Shown here piece by piece: positions 44,455 to 53,243 of a stretch of DNA of 64,000 nt; positions within the stretch are counted from its first letter, which is position 1; the number at the start of each line of letters is the position of its first letter. Source of the DNA: Phycicoccus duodecadis (GTDB lineage: Bacteria > Actinomycetota > Actinomycetes > Actinomycetales > Dermatophilaceae); NCBI RefSeq assembly GCF_002846495.1, contig NZ_PJNE01000001.1, forward strand, positions 2,542,001 to 2,606,000, written 5' to 3'. The notes under the pieces are model-generated. The model was not told the origin of the DNA. It did no database searches and saw nothing but the letters and a program-made list of their open reading frames with translations. The translations under genes and the position numbers were made by a program.

Positions 44455-45609
44455 ATGCCAGCGACCCGGCTCATGCCCACCGACGAGGGCCAGGACCTCA
44501 TCGACCTGACCCGCGAGATCTGCGCCAAGGAGCTGCGGCCGAAGGTCGACGACGCCGAGCGGGCCGCGGCCACCGACGAGTCCTTCCCCACCGAGGTCTT
44601 CCGCACGCTCGGGGCGGCCGGGCTGCTCTCGCTCGCCCAGCCCGAGGAGCACGGCGGCTACGGCCAGCCCTACGAGGTGTACCTGCAGGTCGTCGAGGAG
44701 GTCGCGAGCGCCTGGATGAGCATCGCCGTGGGCGTCTCGGTGCACGCCCTGACCGCCTACCCGGTGGCCACCTTCGGCACGCCCGAGCAGCAGGCCGCGC
44801 TGCTGCCGGGGATGCTCTCGGGAGACCAGCTCGGGGCCTACTGCCTCTCCGAGCCCCTGGCCGGCTCCGACATCGCGTCGATGACCACGCGCGCCACCCG
44901 CGACGGCGACCAGTACGTCATCCGGGGCCGCAAGGCCTGGATCAGCCACGCGGGCCACGCCGACTACTACACGACCTTCGCCCGCACCTCCGACGACGGG
45001 GGCAAGGGCCTCTCCTGCCTCGTCGTGCCGGCCGAGGCCGACGGCCTGTCGTTCGGTGCCCCCGAGAAGAAGATGGGGCTGCACTGCGACACCGTGCGCG
45101 AGGTGATGTTCGACGACGTGCGCGTCGACGCCGACCGGCGCATCGGCGACGAGGGCCAGGGGATGGCCATCGCGCTGTCGGCGCTGGACGCCGGCCGGCT
45201 CGGCATCGCCGCCGCCGCGACCGGGCTGGCGCAGGCCGCGCTCGACCTCGCCGCCGGCTACGCCAAGGAGCGCCGCCAGTTCGGCCGCGCCATCGGCGAG
45301 TTCCAGGGCCTGCAGTTCCTGCTCGCCGACATGGAGGCCGCCGTCACCTCGGCCCGGGCCACCTACCTGCACGCGGCCCGGCTCAAGGACGCCGGCCGCC
45401 CCTTCAGCAAGGAGGCCGCGGTCGCCAAGCTCGTGGCCACCGACGCGGCCATGAAGGTCACCACCGACGCCGTGCAGGCTCTCGGCGGGGCCGGCTACAC
45501 CCAGGACTTCCCCGCCGAGCGCTTCCTGCGCGAGGCCAAGATCACCCAGATCTTCGAGGGCACCAACCAGATCCAGCGGATGGTCATCGGGCGGCACGTC
45601 CTGCGCTGA
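44455..45609 (+). CDS. acyl-CoA dehydrogenase
   Basis: 384-residue FAD enzyme introducing the alpha-beta double bond in acyl-CoA. The FAD/substrate motif AYCLSEPLAGSDIASM is near 125, KAWISHAGHADYY is near 160, the C-terminal FAD-binding ALGGAGYTQDFPAERFLREAK near 340, and the catalytic Glu in QIFEGTNQIQR near 367 as in short/medium-chain enzymes. Full length. It stands alone with its own promoter, so the preferred chain length cannot be deduced. Confidence 0.94.
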   Translation: MPATRLMPTDEGQDLIDLTREICAKELRPKVDDAERAAATDESFPTEVFRTLGAAGLLSLAQPEEHGGYGQPYEVYLQVVEEVASAWMSIAVGVSVHALTAYPVATFGTPEQQAALLPGMLSGDQLGAYCLSEPLAGSDIASMTTRATRDGDQYVIRGRKAWISHAGHADYYTTFARTSDDGGKGLSCLVVPAEADGLSFGAPEKKMGLHCDTVREVMFDDVRVDADRRIGDEGQGMAIALSALDAGRLGIAAAATGLAQAALDLAAGYAKERRQFGRAIGEFQGLQFLLADMEAAVTSARATYLHAARLKDAGRPFSKEAAVAKLVATDAAMKVTTDAVQALGGAGYTQDFPAERFLREAKITQIFEGTNQIQRMVIGRHVLR

Positions 45610-45667
45610 CGGAACCCCGGCCGTCCCGGGGGCGTCCCACCCCGACGACCCCGACCGAAGGAACCCC

Positions 45668-46147
45668 ATGCGCGTCCCCGTCCTCGTCACCACCGGCCTC
45701 CTCGCCGCGGCCCTCGCCGGCTGCGCCGACCCGGCCGCCTCGGGCATCGCCACCGCCTCCCCCTCGCCCTCCGCGGGCACGCCGTCCACCCTCCCCTCCC
45801 CCAGCGGGCCCGGGCCTACGTCGCAGCCCACGATCCCGCCGCCGGCCGAGGACGGCATCCCGGCGGACCTCGACGAGGACCCGCGCGTGCAGGCCGCCCT
45901 GGCCGACGCCAGGGGCCGCGCCGGCGTGGTCCCCACGGAGGTCCTGGTCGCGGGCTACCGCACGGTCACCTGGGACGACGGCTCGCTGGGATGCCCGGTC
46001 AAGGGCCAGGCCTACACCCAGGCCCGCGTCGAGGGCGAGATCCTCCTGCTGCGCGCCGGCCAGCGGGTCATGTCGTACCACTCGGGGCGCGGTGGCCCGT
46101 TCGCTTACTGCGCCACGCCGAGCGGCGCGTTCTCGCCCCGCTCCTGA
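45668..46147 (+). CDS. secreted lipoprotein of unknown function
   Basis: 159 residues. Signal peptide with lipobox LAGC (Cys at about 19), a Ser/Pro/Thr linker (20-60) and a compact C-terminal domain (GYRTVTWDDGSLGCPVKGQAYTQARVEGEILLLRAGQRVMSYHSGRGGPFAYCATP) with two Cys that could form a disulfide. This domain resembles small proteins found in many actinobacteria, but no function is known. The ribosome site GAAGGA precedes the ATG. Confidence 0.8.
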   Translation: MRVPVLVTTGLLAAALAGCADPAASGIATASPSPSAGTPSTLPSPSGPGPTSQPTIPPPAEDGIPADLDEDPRVQAALADARGRAGVVPTEVLVAGYRTVTWDDGSLGCPVKGQAYTQARVEGEILLLRAGQRVMSYHSGRGGPFAYCATPSGAFSPRS

Positions 46148-46178
46148 GCGGCGCCTTCCGCCGCGTCCCGGACGTGAC

Positions 46179-46211
46179 AGGACCGGGCCATCTCATACGT
46201 GGCCCGGTCCT
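46179..46211 (+). terminator. hairpin terminator after the lipoprotein gene
   Basis: Perfect 12-bp stem (46179-46190 / 46200-46211) with a 9-nt loop, between the lipoprotein stop and the convergent MFS stop. Confidence 0.7.
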
Positions 46212-46290
46212 CCGCAAGCCTAGGCACGGGTGGGGGGACGCCCGGCGAGCGACACGCGGCGACCCGGTGAACTCGGGGTGCCGCTCCGGA

Positions 46291-47637
46291 TCAGCGCGGC
46301 GGGTCGGTCGAGATGCCGGGCAGCAGGGTCTCCCCGGCCCGCAGGGCGTCCAGCGCCGCCGGGTCGATGGACTCGATGTGGCTCAGCCCCTTGCGCCGGT
46401 AGCGCACCAGCTGCACGACCCCGAGGCCCCAGAACAGGAACTGCACCGACATCGCGAGGCGGAAGTCGTCGCGGGTGTACTCGGACGGGCCGCCCGGCGC
46501 GAGGCGGTCCAGGACCACCCCGATGAGGGCGATGCACAGCAGCGAGGCGGTGAACCCGCCGACGTTGACCACTCCGGTCGCGCGCCCCAGGTGGGTCGGG
46601 GGGTGGAAGGTGCGGGCCAGGTCGAAGCCCACCATCGACCCGGGGCCCCCGACCGCGGTGACGACGGCCAGGACGACCAGCAGCCAGAGCGGGGCCGGCC
46701 CGGGCCAGAGCAGCGTGACGGCCCAGGTGACGGCGATGACCGCGACGATGCCGAGCACCAGCTGCGAGCGGCGGTACGGCAGCCGCGCGGTGAAGGTGGC
46801 GATCACCGGGCCGGCCGCCATGGCCGTGAGGGTCATCGCGACCAGGACCAGCGAGGCCGTGCGCGGCGACACCCCCTCGCTCACCAGGAACGGGTAGCCC
46901 CAGAGCATCGTGAAGACGGTGGCCCCGAACTGCGAGGTGAAGTGCACCCAGAGCCCGAGCCGGGTGCCGGGGTTGCCCCAGACCTCGCCGAGGGTGCGGG
47001 CCAGGGCCCGCACCTTGATGCGCTCGACCGCCTCGCCCCGGTACGGGCTGTCCTTGACGACCAGGACGAGGGCGACGCCGAGGACCACCCCGAGGCCGGC
47101 CGCGGTGGCGTACGAGCGGGTCCATCCGAACGCGGCGAGGGCGGCGGCCAGCGGGGTGGCGGCCGCCACCGCGCCGAGCTGGCCGACCATCCCGCTCAGC
47201 TGGGTGATGAAGGGGGCCTGCTTCACCCGGAACCACAGGGCGACGAGGCGCAGCAACGAGGTGAAGACCATCGCGTCGCCGGCGCCCAGCAGCACCCGCG
47301 CGGCCAGCCCGACCTCGAAGGTGCCCGCGACGGCGAACCAGAACTGCCCGGCGGTCATCAGCACCAGGCCGGTGAGCATCAGGCGCTTGGAACCGAAGCG
47401 GTCGAGCAGCACGCCCACGGGGATCTGCATGGCGGCGTAGACCGCGAGCTGGACCACGGTGAAGGTCGACAGCTGGGCGGCGCTGATGTGGAACCGCTCG
47501 GCCGCCAGCAGCCCGGCCACCCCGAGCGAGGTGCGGTGGAAGACGGCCAGCACGTACACGGAGAGGCCGACGGCCCAGATGGCCCAGGCGCGGCGCCGGC
47601 CGATGTTGTGCACCTGGCGGAGCACGGGGCGGGTCAC
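46291..47637 (-). CDS. MFS transporter (nitrate/glycerol-phosphate-like branch)
   Basis: 448 residues with 12 predicted TM helices. MFS motif A lies in the TM2-TM3 loop (VGVLLDRFGSKRLMLTG). FHRTSLGVAGLLAAERFHISAAQL after TM1 is typical of a group of anion/organic-acid MFS carriers. The substrate is unknown. The GTG at 47637 is supported by TAGAAT 7 nt upstream; an in-frame start 39 nt earlier lies upstream of that promoter and is unlikely. It is convergent with the lipoprotein gene. Confidence 0.85.
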   Translation of the reverse strand: MTRPVLRQVHNIGRRRAWAIWAVGLSVYVLAVFHRTSLGVAGLLAAERFHISAAQLSTFTVVQLAVYAAMQIPVGVLLDRFGSKRLMLTGLVLMTAGQFWFAVAGTFEVGLAARVLLGAGDAMVFTSLLRLVALWFRVKQAPFITQLSGMVGQLGAVAAATPLAAALAAFGWTRSYATAAGLGVVLGVALVLVVKDSPYRGEAVERIKVRALARTLGEVWGNPGTRLGLWVHFTSQFGATVFTMLWGYPFLVSEGVSPRTASLVLVAMTLTAMAAGPVIATFTARLPYRRSQLVLGIVAVIAVTWAVTLLWPGPAPLWLLVVLAVVTAVGGPGSMVGFDLARTFHPPTHLGRATGVVNVGGFTASLLCIALIGVVLDRLAPGGPSEYTRDDFRLAMSVQFLFWGLGVVQLVRYRRKGLSHIESIDPAALDALRAGETLLPGISTDPPR

Positions 47638-47644
47638 GCCCCCG

Positions 47645-47650
47645 ATTCTA
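47645..47650 (-). promoter_or_regulatory. predicted -10 (TAGAAT) for leaderless MFS gene
   Basis: TAnnnT hexamer with a 7-nt spacer to the GTG at 47637. Confidence 0.5.
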
Positions 47651-47736
47651 GGAGCGCCGCCGAGAACGGGCCGCACGCTTCCGAGGCGCGGTGCCCGAGC
47701 TCGCCCACGGACCCTCGCGCCGACGGGGCCGCGCCC

Positions 47737-48546
47737 CTAGGAGCCGACCGGGAGGCGCTGCTCGGCCACGCCGTTGCCGCCGTCGACGACCAGCACCTGG
47801 CCCGTGACGTACGCGGCCCCCGGGCTCGCGAGGAACGCGACGGCCGCGGCCACCTCGGCCGCGATGCCCGAGCGCCCCGCCGGGACCAGCAGCCCCTCGG
47901 CCTCCTCGGACGGCGTCTGGGACCCGGTGGCGATCCAGCCGGGGGCGACGGCGTTGGCGGTCACCCCGGCCGCCGCCTCGTCGACGGCCAGCGCCCGGGC
48001 CAGGCCCACGAGGGCGGCCTTCGCGGTCGTGTACGCGACGTCGGCCCGCAAGGCCATCACGGGCCCGGCCGTCGACGAGACCATCACGACCCGCCCGGAC
48101 CCGCTCGCCCGCAGGTGCGGCAGCGCCGCCCGGGTGACCAGGTAGGCGGTGTCGAGGTTGCGGGCCAGCGAGGCGGCCCAGCGTTCCGGTGGCGTGCCGA
48201 GGAGGTCGCCCTCGAGGTAGTCGCCGCCGCCGGCCACCGACACCATCCCGGCGTTGTTGACCAGGACGTCGACGCCGCCGCCGAGGGCGAGCGCGGCCTC
48301 GACGGTCGCCGCCGCCCCCGCCTCGGTGGTGAGGTCGGCCACCACCCCGACGGCCCGGTGCCCGGAGCCGGTCAACGAGGCGGCGCGCTCGTGGACGCGG
48401 TCGGTCGTGGCCCCGATGACGACGGCCGCGCCACACTCGGCCAGCAGTCGCGCGCAGGCGAACCCGATGCCCGATGGTGAGCCCGCGCCGGTGACGACCG
48501 CCGTCCGCCCGGTGAGGTCGAACGCGGCCGGAAGGGCCGGCGGCAC
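47737..48546 (-). CDS. SDR-family NAD(P)-dependent oxidoreductase
   Basis: 269 residues. Cofactor motif TGAGSPSGIGFA (12-24), NNAG near 93, catalytic Ser in VVMVSSTAG and Tyr/Lys in YTTAKAALVG near 167, and the C-terminal signature AYVTGQVLVVDGGNG. It starts 2 bp after the gabT stop, so both genes are one operon. A role in processing the semialdehyde or another product of the aminotransferase is possible but unproven. Confidence 0.88.
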   Translation of the reverse strand: MPPALPAAFDLTGRTAVVTGAGSPSGIGFACARLLAECGAAVVIGATTDRVHERAASLTGSGHRAVGVVADLTTEAGAAATVEAALALGGGVDVLVNNAGMVSVAGGGDYLEGDLLGTPPERWAASLARNLDTAYLVTRAALPHLRASGSGRVVMVSSTAGPVMALRADVAYTTAKAALVGLARALAVDEAAAGVTANAVAPGWIATGSQTPSEEAEGLLVPAGRSGIAAEVAAAVAFLASPGAAYVTGQVLVVDGGNGVAEQRLPVGS

Positions 48547-48548
48547 GG

Positions 48549-49883
48549 TCAGCCGACCGCGTCGGCCAGCGACTCCTCGAGGACGTCCATCGCCTCGTGG
48601 AGCAGGTCGTCGCCGATCGAGAGCGGCGGCAGGAAGCGGAAGACGTTGCCGTAGGTGCCGCAGGTGAGGGTGACGACCCCCCGCTGGTGACAGCCGGCGT
48701 TGACGGCGGCCGTGAGAGCGGCGGCCGGCTCCTTGGTGGCGGGGTCGGTGACGAGCTCCATGGCCATCATCGCGCCGCGTCCGCGCACGTCGCCGATCTG
48801 GGCGTAGCGCTCCGCCAGCGAGCCGAGCCGCTCGCCGAGGATCTTGCCGATGTCGCGCGCCCGGCCGGCCAGGTCGTCGGCCTCCATGGACTCGATCGAG
48901 GCCAGCGCGGCGGCGCACGCCACGGGGTTGCCACCGTAGGTACCGCCGAGGCCGCCACCGTGCACGGCATCCATGATCTCGGCGCGACCGGTGACGGCGG
49001 CCAGCGGCATCCCGCCGGCGATCCCCTTGGCCGTGGTGACCAGGTCGGGGACGACGCCCTCGTGGTCGCACGCGAACCAGTCGCCGGTGCGGCAGAAGCC
49101 CGACTGCACCTCGTCGGCGACCAGCAGGATGCCGTGCTCGCGGCACCAGTCGGCCAGGCCGGGCAGGAAGCCCTCGGGCGGGACGATAAACCCGCCCTCG
49201 CCCTGCACCGGCTCGATGACGACGGCAGCGGTGTTCTCCTCGCCGACCTGCGCGTGGATCATCGACGTGACGGTGGCCAGCGCCTCCTCGGCGCACCGCT
49301 GCGCGCCGCCGGGCCAGCGGTAGGGGTAGGCCATCGGCACGCGGTAGATCTCGGGGGCGAACGGACCGAAGCGGTGCTTGTAGGGCATGTTCTTCGCCGT
49401 CATGCCCATGGTGAGGTTGGTACGGCCGTGGTAGGCGTGCTCGAAGACCACGACGGCCTGGCGCCCGGTGGCGTGGCGGGCGATCTTGACGGCGTTCTCG
49501 ACGGCTTCGGCGCCCGAGTTGAACAGCGCCGAGCGCTTCTCGTGGCTCCCGGGCGTCAGGGCGTTCAGCTTCTCGCAGACCCCGAGGTAGGGCTCGTAGG
49601 GCGTGACCATGAAGCAGGTGTGGGTGAACCGCGCGATCTGCTCGGTGACGGCGTCGACGACGCGCTGGTTGCCGTTGCCGACCGTGGTGACCGCGATGCC
49701 CGAGCCGAGGTCGATGAGCTGGTTGCCGTCGACGTCGCGGATGATGCCCCCCGCGCCCTCGGTGACGTAGACCGGCAGCCCGGTGCCGACCCCCGACGCG
49801 ACCGCCGCCTGCTTGCGGGCCTGCAGCTCCTGGGAGCGCGGGCCCGGGATCGACGTGGCCAGGATGCGCTGCTGCTCGATCAT
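48549..49883 (-). CDS. gabT: 4-aminobutyrate aminotransferase
   Basis: 444-residue class III PLP aminotransferase. It moves the amino group of GABA to 2-oxoglutarate, giving succinate semialdehyde. PLP-phosphate binding FNSGAEAVENAVKIAR, the Asp in VADEVQSGFCRTG, the PLP Lys in TTAKGIAGGMPL near 285, and YGGNPVACAAALA are all present. IPGPRSQELQARKQ at the N-terminus is typical of actinobacterial GabT. The start is fixed by a consensus-like promoter whose -10 ends 6 nt before the ATG (leaderless). It is cotranscribed with the SDR gene. Confidence 0.92.
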   Translation of the reverse strand: MIEQQRILATSIPGPRSQELQARKQAAVASGVGTGLPVYVTEGAGGIIRDVDGNQLIDLGSGIAVTTVGNGNQRVVDAVTEQIARFTHTCFMVTPYEPYLGVCEKLNALTPGSHEKRSALFNSGAEAVENAVKIARHATGRQAVVVFEHAYHGRTNLTMGMTAKNMPYKHRFGPFAPEIYRVPMAYPYRWPGGAQRCAEEALATVTSMIHAQVGEENTAAVVIEPVQGEGGFIVPPEGFLPGLADWCREHGILLVADEVQSGFCRTGDWFACDHEGVVPDLVTTAKGIAGGMPLAAVTGRAEIMDAVHGGGLGGTYGGNPVACAAALASIESMEADDLAGRARDIGKILGERLGSLAERYAQIGDVRGRGAMMAMELVTDPATKEPAAALTAAVNAGCHQRGVVTLTCGTYGNVFRFLPPLSIGDDLLHEAMDVLEESLADAVG

Positions 49884-49889
49884 GGCGGC

Positions 49890-49917
49890 ATCATATCCGT
49901 GGCGTGCGCGGCGTGAA
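49890..49917 (-). promoter_or_regulatory. gabT promoter, leaderless (-35 TTCACG, -10 TATGAT)
   Basis: -10 TATGAT at 49890-49895 and -35 TTCACG at 49912-49917 with a 16-nt spacer. The 6-nt gap to the ATG puts the start site at the A of the start codon. Confidence 0.65.
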
Positions 49918-50242
49918 CCCACGGAATCCGTCGTCTCGACCGATACCCGCCGGGGTTCCGTCACAATGGGGGGACGATCGGACGCGTGCCCCGGGCCCAC
50001 CCGGGTGGCACCGTGCCGGAAGACCGCCGAGGACAGGAACCCGTGATGCCCGCAGAGCCCGCTCCCCCGACAACGCGAAAGGCGCCCGGGAGCTGCGTGC
50101 AGGGGGTTCGCAGCTCCCGAGCGCCGGCTCGGGGACAGGCGATCGCCGCGGCGATCGGGCCCGTCACGAGTAATGTACATGGTCCGCGCCGCCGCCCGGC
50201 GCAGAATCGGGGATTGTCGATCGTGTTCTGTGCAGGAGTGTC
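49918..50242. other. divergent intergenic region gabT / response regulator with hairpin
   Basis: The region has no supported gene. It holds a stem-loop (10-bp stem 50088-50097 / 50109-50118, extended by 50081-50085 / 50121-50125 across a small internal loop) about 120 nt upstream of the response regulator, so it may be an attenuator or 5'-UTR structure. AGGAG lies 6 nt before the regulator ATG. Confidence 0.5.
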
Positions 50243-50932
50243 ATGAGGCTGCTGCTGGTCGAGGACGAGCGCCCGCTCGCCGCGGCGCTCGACGAAGCGC
50301 TGCGCGAGGCCAACTGGGTCGTCGACCACACCGACGACGGACGCGAGGGACTGCGCAAGGGGCTGGCGTCGCAGTACGACGTGATCGTGCTCGACATTAT
50401 GCTCCCCGGGCTCAACGGCTATGACGTGCTCAAGCACCTGCGCGAGAACCGCATCTGGACACCGGTTCTCATGCTCACGGCCAAGGACGGCGAGTACGAC
50501 CAGACCGACGCCTTCGAGCTCGGAGCCGACGACTACGTCACCAAGCCGTTCAGCACCCCCGTGCTGCTGGCGCGCGTCCAGGCCCTGGCCCGGCGCGGCG
50601 CCCCCGAGCGCCCGGTGGCCCTCACGGCCGGCGGCCTGAGCCTGGACCCCACGACGCGCCGCGTGACCCGCGAGGGCCGTGAGATCCAACTCACAGCCCG
50701 CGAGTACTCGTTGCTGCACCACCTGATGCGCCGAGCCGGCCAGGTGCAGAGCAAGGCCGAGATCCTCGAGAACGTCTGGGACTCCGACTACCCCGGGGCC
50801 GACAACGTCGTCGAGGTCTACATCGGTTACCTGCGGCGCAAGATCGACACCCCCTTCGACACCCGCGTCATCGAGACGGTGCGGGGGATGGGCTACCGGC
50901 TCAACCCGGTCCCGGCTTCGCCGGCAGTCTGA
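50243..50932 (+). CDS. OmpR-family response regulator
   Basis: 229 residues. The receiver (1-118) has the acidic pair in LLVEDERPL, the phospho-Asp in VIVLDIMLPGLNGYD and Lys in YVTKPFSTPVLL. The DNA-binding winged helix (125-222) has QLTAREYSLLHHLMRRAGQVQSKAEILENVWD and a VYIGYLRRKID recognition region. It is QseB/CusR/TcrA-like. It is not followed by its kinase in the same direction: a histidine kinase converges on it with a 32-nt 3' overlap and is probably its partner. The start is supported by AGGAG. Confidence 0.93.
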   Translation: MRLLLVEDERPLAAALDEALREANWVVDHTDDGREGLRKGLASQYDVIVLDIMLPGLNGYDVLKHLRENRIWTPVLMLTAKDGEYDQTDAFELGADDYVTKPFSTPVLLARVQALARRGAPERPVALTAGGLSLDPTTRRVTREGREIQLTAREYSLLHHLMRRAGQVQSKAEILENVWDSDYPGADNVVEVYIGYLRRKIDTPFDTRVIETVRGMGYRLNPVPASPAV

Positions 50933-52271
50933 CGGCGAAGCGGCACCAGCCCTCGGGGCTCTCGGTCGCCTCCACCCGGCCGTCGTGGGCGGCGACGACC
51001 TCGGCGACGATCGCCAGGCCGAGGCCCGTGCCGCCGGTCCCGCGGGTGCGGGAGTCGTCGAGCCGGACGAAGCGCCCGAACACGCGGTCGCGGTCCTCGG
51101 GGGCGATGGGCGGGCCGTCGTTGTCGACGGTGACGAGCGCGTGCCCGCCCTCGCGCGACAGCTCGACCCGCACCAGGGTGTCGCGGTGCCGCTCGGCGTT
51201 CTCGAGCAGGTTGCGCAGCACCCGCCCCAGTCGCGCCTGGTCGCCGTCGACGCGCACCGGCTCGACCGAGACCCGGATGGGCATGCCGCGGGCCCGCAGC
51301 GCCCCGGCCTCGGCCAGCACGACGTCGTCGAGGTCGACCTCGGTCCGGCGCAGCACCATGGCGTGCTCGTCGGCCGACGCCAGGGTGAGCAGGTCGTCGA
51401 CGAGCAGCGCCAGCCGGTCGACCTCGGCCGAGGCCCGCGCCGACACCGAGCGGCGCTCGGGCTCGGACCGGTCCTCGGCGAGGCGGTCGAGCAGCACCCG
51501 GATGGTCGCGAGCGGGCTGCGCAGCTCGTGGCCGGCATCCGCGACGAAGGCCCGGCGCGAGGTGTCGGCGCGCTTCATCCGGTCGAGCAGGTTGTTCATG
51601 GTCTCGGCCAGCCGGGTCAGCTCGTCGCGCCCCGCGGGGATCGACAGCGTCCCGCCGGCGGTCCCGGTGGCGGCGATGGCCTCGACCTGGTCGCGCATCT
51701 TCTCGACCGGCCGCAGGGCCTGGCCGGCCGCGAAGGTGGTGACGGCCGCCAGCAGCGCGACCAGCCCGACCGCGCCGATGGCCGCGAACTCGGTCGACTG
51801 CCCCAGCGCGGTGGCCTCGACGCGGGTCGGGACCCCCACCATCACGGTGTAGTGGCGGGTGTCGGTCGACACCCCGTCGGCCGCCGCGACCACCCAGGAG
51901 CCGTCGGGCTGGCCCGGCACGGAGCGGACCGTCGAGATGCGGATGGCGCCCGGGTCGACCCGCGGCGACACCAGGGCGCGCCGGGCCGGGGCTCCGCGCG
52001 TGGCCACCACCGCCCCGGTCACGGGGTCGACGATCTGGACGATGCGGTTGGGGTCGTCGGAGGCGTGGGCGGTCAGCAGGTCGTCGACCCCGTGCACGCC
52101 GAGGTCGGCCTGGAGCTCGGCCGCCTCGGCCCGGGCGACGTCCCGCGCCGAGGCCTCGAGGACCTGTCCGAGGGCGACGTAGACGATGCCGGCCAGGGCA
52201 GCGCTGACCAGGACGACGATGGGCAGGGTCAGCGCGAGGATGCGGCTCCGCAACCCCAGCCGCCCACGCAT
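50901..52271 (-). CDS. sensor histidine kinase, convergent with its probable regulator
   Basis: 456 residues. TM1 lies at about 9-31, an extracytoplasmic sensor domain of about 125 residues follows, TM2 lies at about 158-180, then HAMP. HisKA has its phospho-His in VADAGHELRSPLATIR near 245. The HATPase domain has NLLENAERH, VDNDGPPI, VFGRFVRLDD and GGTGLGLAIV. The last 32 nt overlap the 3' end of the response regulator on the other strand. ATG 52271 has TAGACT 6 nt upstream, and that TAG is the stop codon of the preceding dehydrogenase gene. Confidence 0.92.
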   Translation of the reverse strand: MRGRLGLRSRILALTLPIVVLVSAALAGIVYVALGQVLEASARDVARAEAAELQADLGVHGVDDLLTAHASDDPNRIVQIVDPVTGAVVATRGAPARRALVSPRVDPGAIRISTVRSVPGQPDGSWVVAAADGVSTDTRHYTVMVGVPTRVEATALGQSTEFAAIGAVGLVALLAAVTTFAAGQALRPVEKMRDQVEAIAATGTAGGTLSIPAGRDELTRLAETMNNLLDRMKRADTSRRAFVADAGHELRSPLATIRVLLDRLAEDRSEPERRSVSARASAEVDRLALLVDDLLTLASADEHAMVLRRTEVDLDDVVLAEAGALRARGMPIRVSVEPVRVDGDQARLGRVLRNLLENAERHRDTLVRVELSREGGHALVTVDNDGPPIAPEDRDRVFGRFVRLDDSRTRGTGGTGLGLAIVAEVVAAHDGRVEATESPEGWCRFAVRLPAKPGPG

Positions 52272-52277
52272 GCGCCG

Positions 52278-52283
52278 AGTCTA
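52278..52283 (-). promoter_or_regulatory. predicted -10 (TAGACT) overlapping an upstream stop codon
   Basis: TAnnnT hexamer with a 6-nt spacer to the kinase ATG at 52271. Its TAG (52281-52283) terminates the dehydrogenase gene, as at 36347. Confidence 0.5.
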
Positions 52284-53123
52284 GGCCGGGAAGACGGAGC
52301 GCACCGCGGCCATGTCGTCGCCGCCGTGCCCGGCCTCCGACGCCTCGGCGAAGAGGGAGCGCACGGCATCCAGCAGGACGGTGGGCACCCCGGCCGGGCC
52401 GGCGGCCTCGACCATCAGCCCGACGTCCTTGACGACACCGTCGACGGTGAAGGAGGGGGCCCAGTCCTGCTCGAGCATGGCCCCGCCCTTGACCTTCGCG
52501 TAGGGGGCGAAGACAGGGCCGCCGTCGATGGCCTCCAGGAAGAGCCGCGGGTCGACCCCGAGCGCCCCCGCGAGCGCGAGCGACTGGGCCGTGCCGGCCG
52601 TGAGCAGGGCGACCCAGGCGTTGCAGGCGAGCTTGAGCGCACTGGCGGCGCCGACCTCGTCGCCGGCGACCACGGTGCGCGACCCGATGGCGGCCAGGAC
52701 CGGGGCGACCCGCTCGCGAAGGGCCGGCGGGCCGGACAGGAGGACCACGAGGGCGCCCTGCTCGGCGGGGGCGCGGGTCCCCAGCACGGGGGCGTCCAGG
52801 ACCCGGTCGCCCCCGGCCTCGGCCACCCGGCGGGTGCCGTCGACCCCCACGGTGCCGCACTGCAGCCACACGGCGTCGGGGGCGGCGGCCAGCGCGTCGC
52901 GCCCCACCTCGAGCGTCGCGTCGGCGTCGAACAGCATGGTCACCACGACGTCGGCGTCGCCGACCGCGGCGGCCACCGACTCCGCGACGCGGATGCCGTC
53001 GCCCGCCAGCGGGGCGGCCCGCTCGGGCGTGCGGTTCCACGCCGTGACCTCGTGGCCGGCGCGTACCAGCGACCGCGCCATCCCGCTGCCCATGATCCCC
53101 GTGCCCAGCACCGCGACCCGCAC
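52281..53123 (-). CDS. NAD(P)-dependent beta-hydroxyacid dehydrogenase family protein
   Basis: 280 residues of the 6PGDH/3-hydroxyisobutyrate dehydrogenase superfamily. Rossmann motif VAVLGTGIMGSGMARSLVRAGHEV at the N-terminus, a substrate region near DAPVLGTRAPAEQGALVVLLSG where the usual GGxxGA is replaced by GTRAPAE, and the catalytic Lys in ASALKLACNAWVALL near 170. The altered substrate loop suggests an imine-reductase-like or other non-canonical substrate. The GTG at 53123 has GGAG upstream. It lies 120 bp downstream of the monooxygenase gene, possibly in the same operon. Confidence 0.83.
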   Translation of the reverse strand: MRVAVLGTGIMGSGMARSLVRAGHEVTAWNRTPERAAPLAGDGIRVAESVAAAVGDADVVVTMLFDADATLEVGRDALAAAPDAVWLQCGTVGVDGTRRVAEAGGDRVLDAPVLGTRAPAEQGALVVLLSGPPALRERVAPVLAAIGSRTVVAGDEVGAASALKLACNAWVALLTAGTAQSLALAGALGVDPRLFLEAIDGGPVFAPYAKVKGGAMLEQDWAPSFTVDGVVKDVGLMVEAAGPAGVPTVLLDAVRSLFAEASEAGHGGDDMAAVRSVFPA

Positions 53124-53243
53124 GTCGCTCTCCTCGTCGTCGACCGGTGGGTCGCCGTCCGGCGACCCACCGGCCACGATGCCACCCGGGCGGCGGGCGG
53201 AGGCGCCCGGGTGGCAGAGGCGCCGCGGCGCCGTCCCGACCCC

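Noticed and set aside
49986..50246. 86-codon plus-strand frame overlapping the start of the second response regulator
   Set aside because: No hydrophobic or domain features. It contains the hairpin 50081-50125 and has no upstream ribosome site of note; it is more likely leader sequence.
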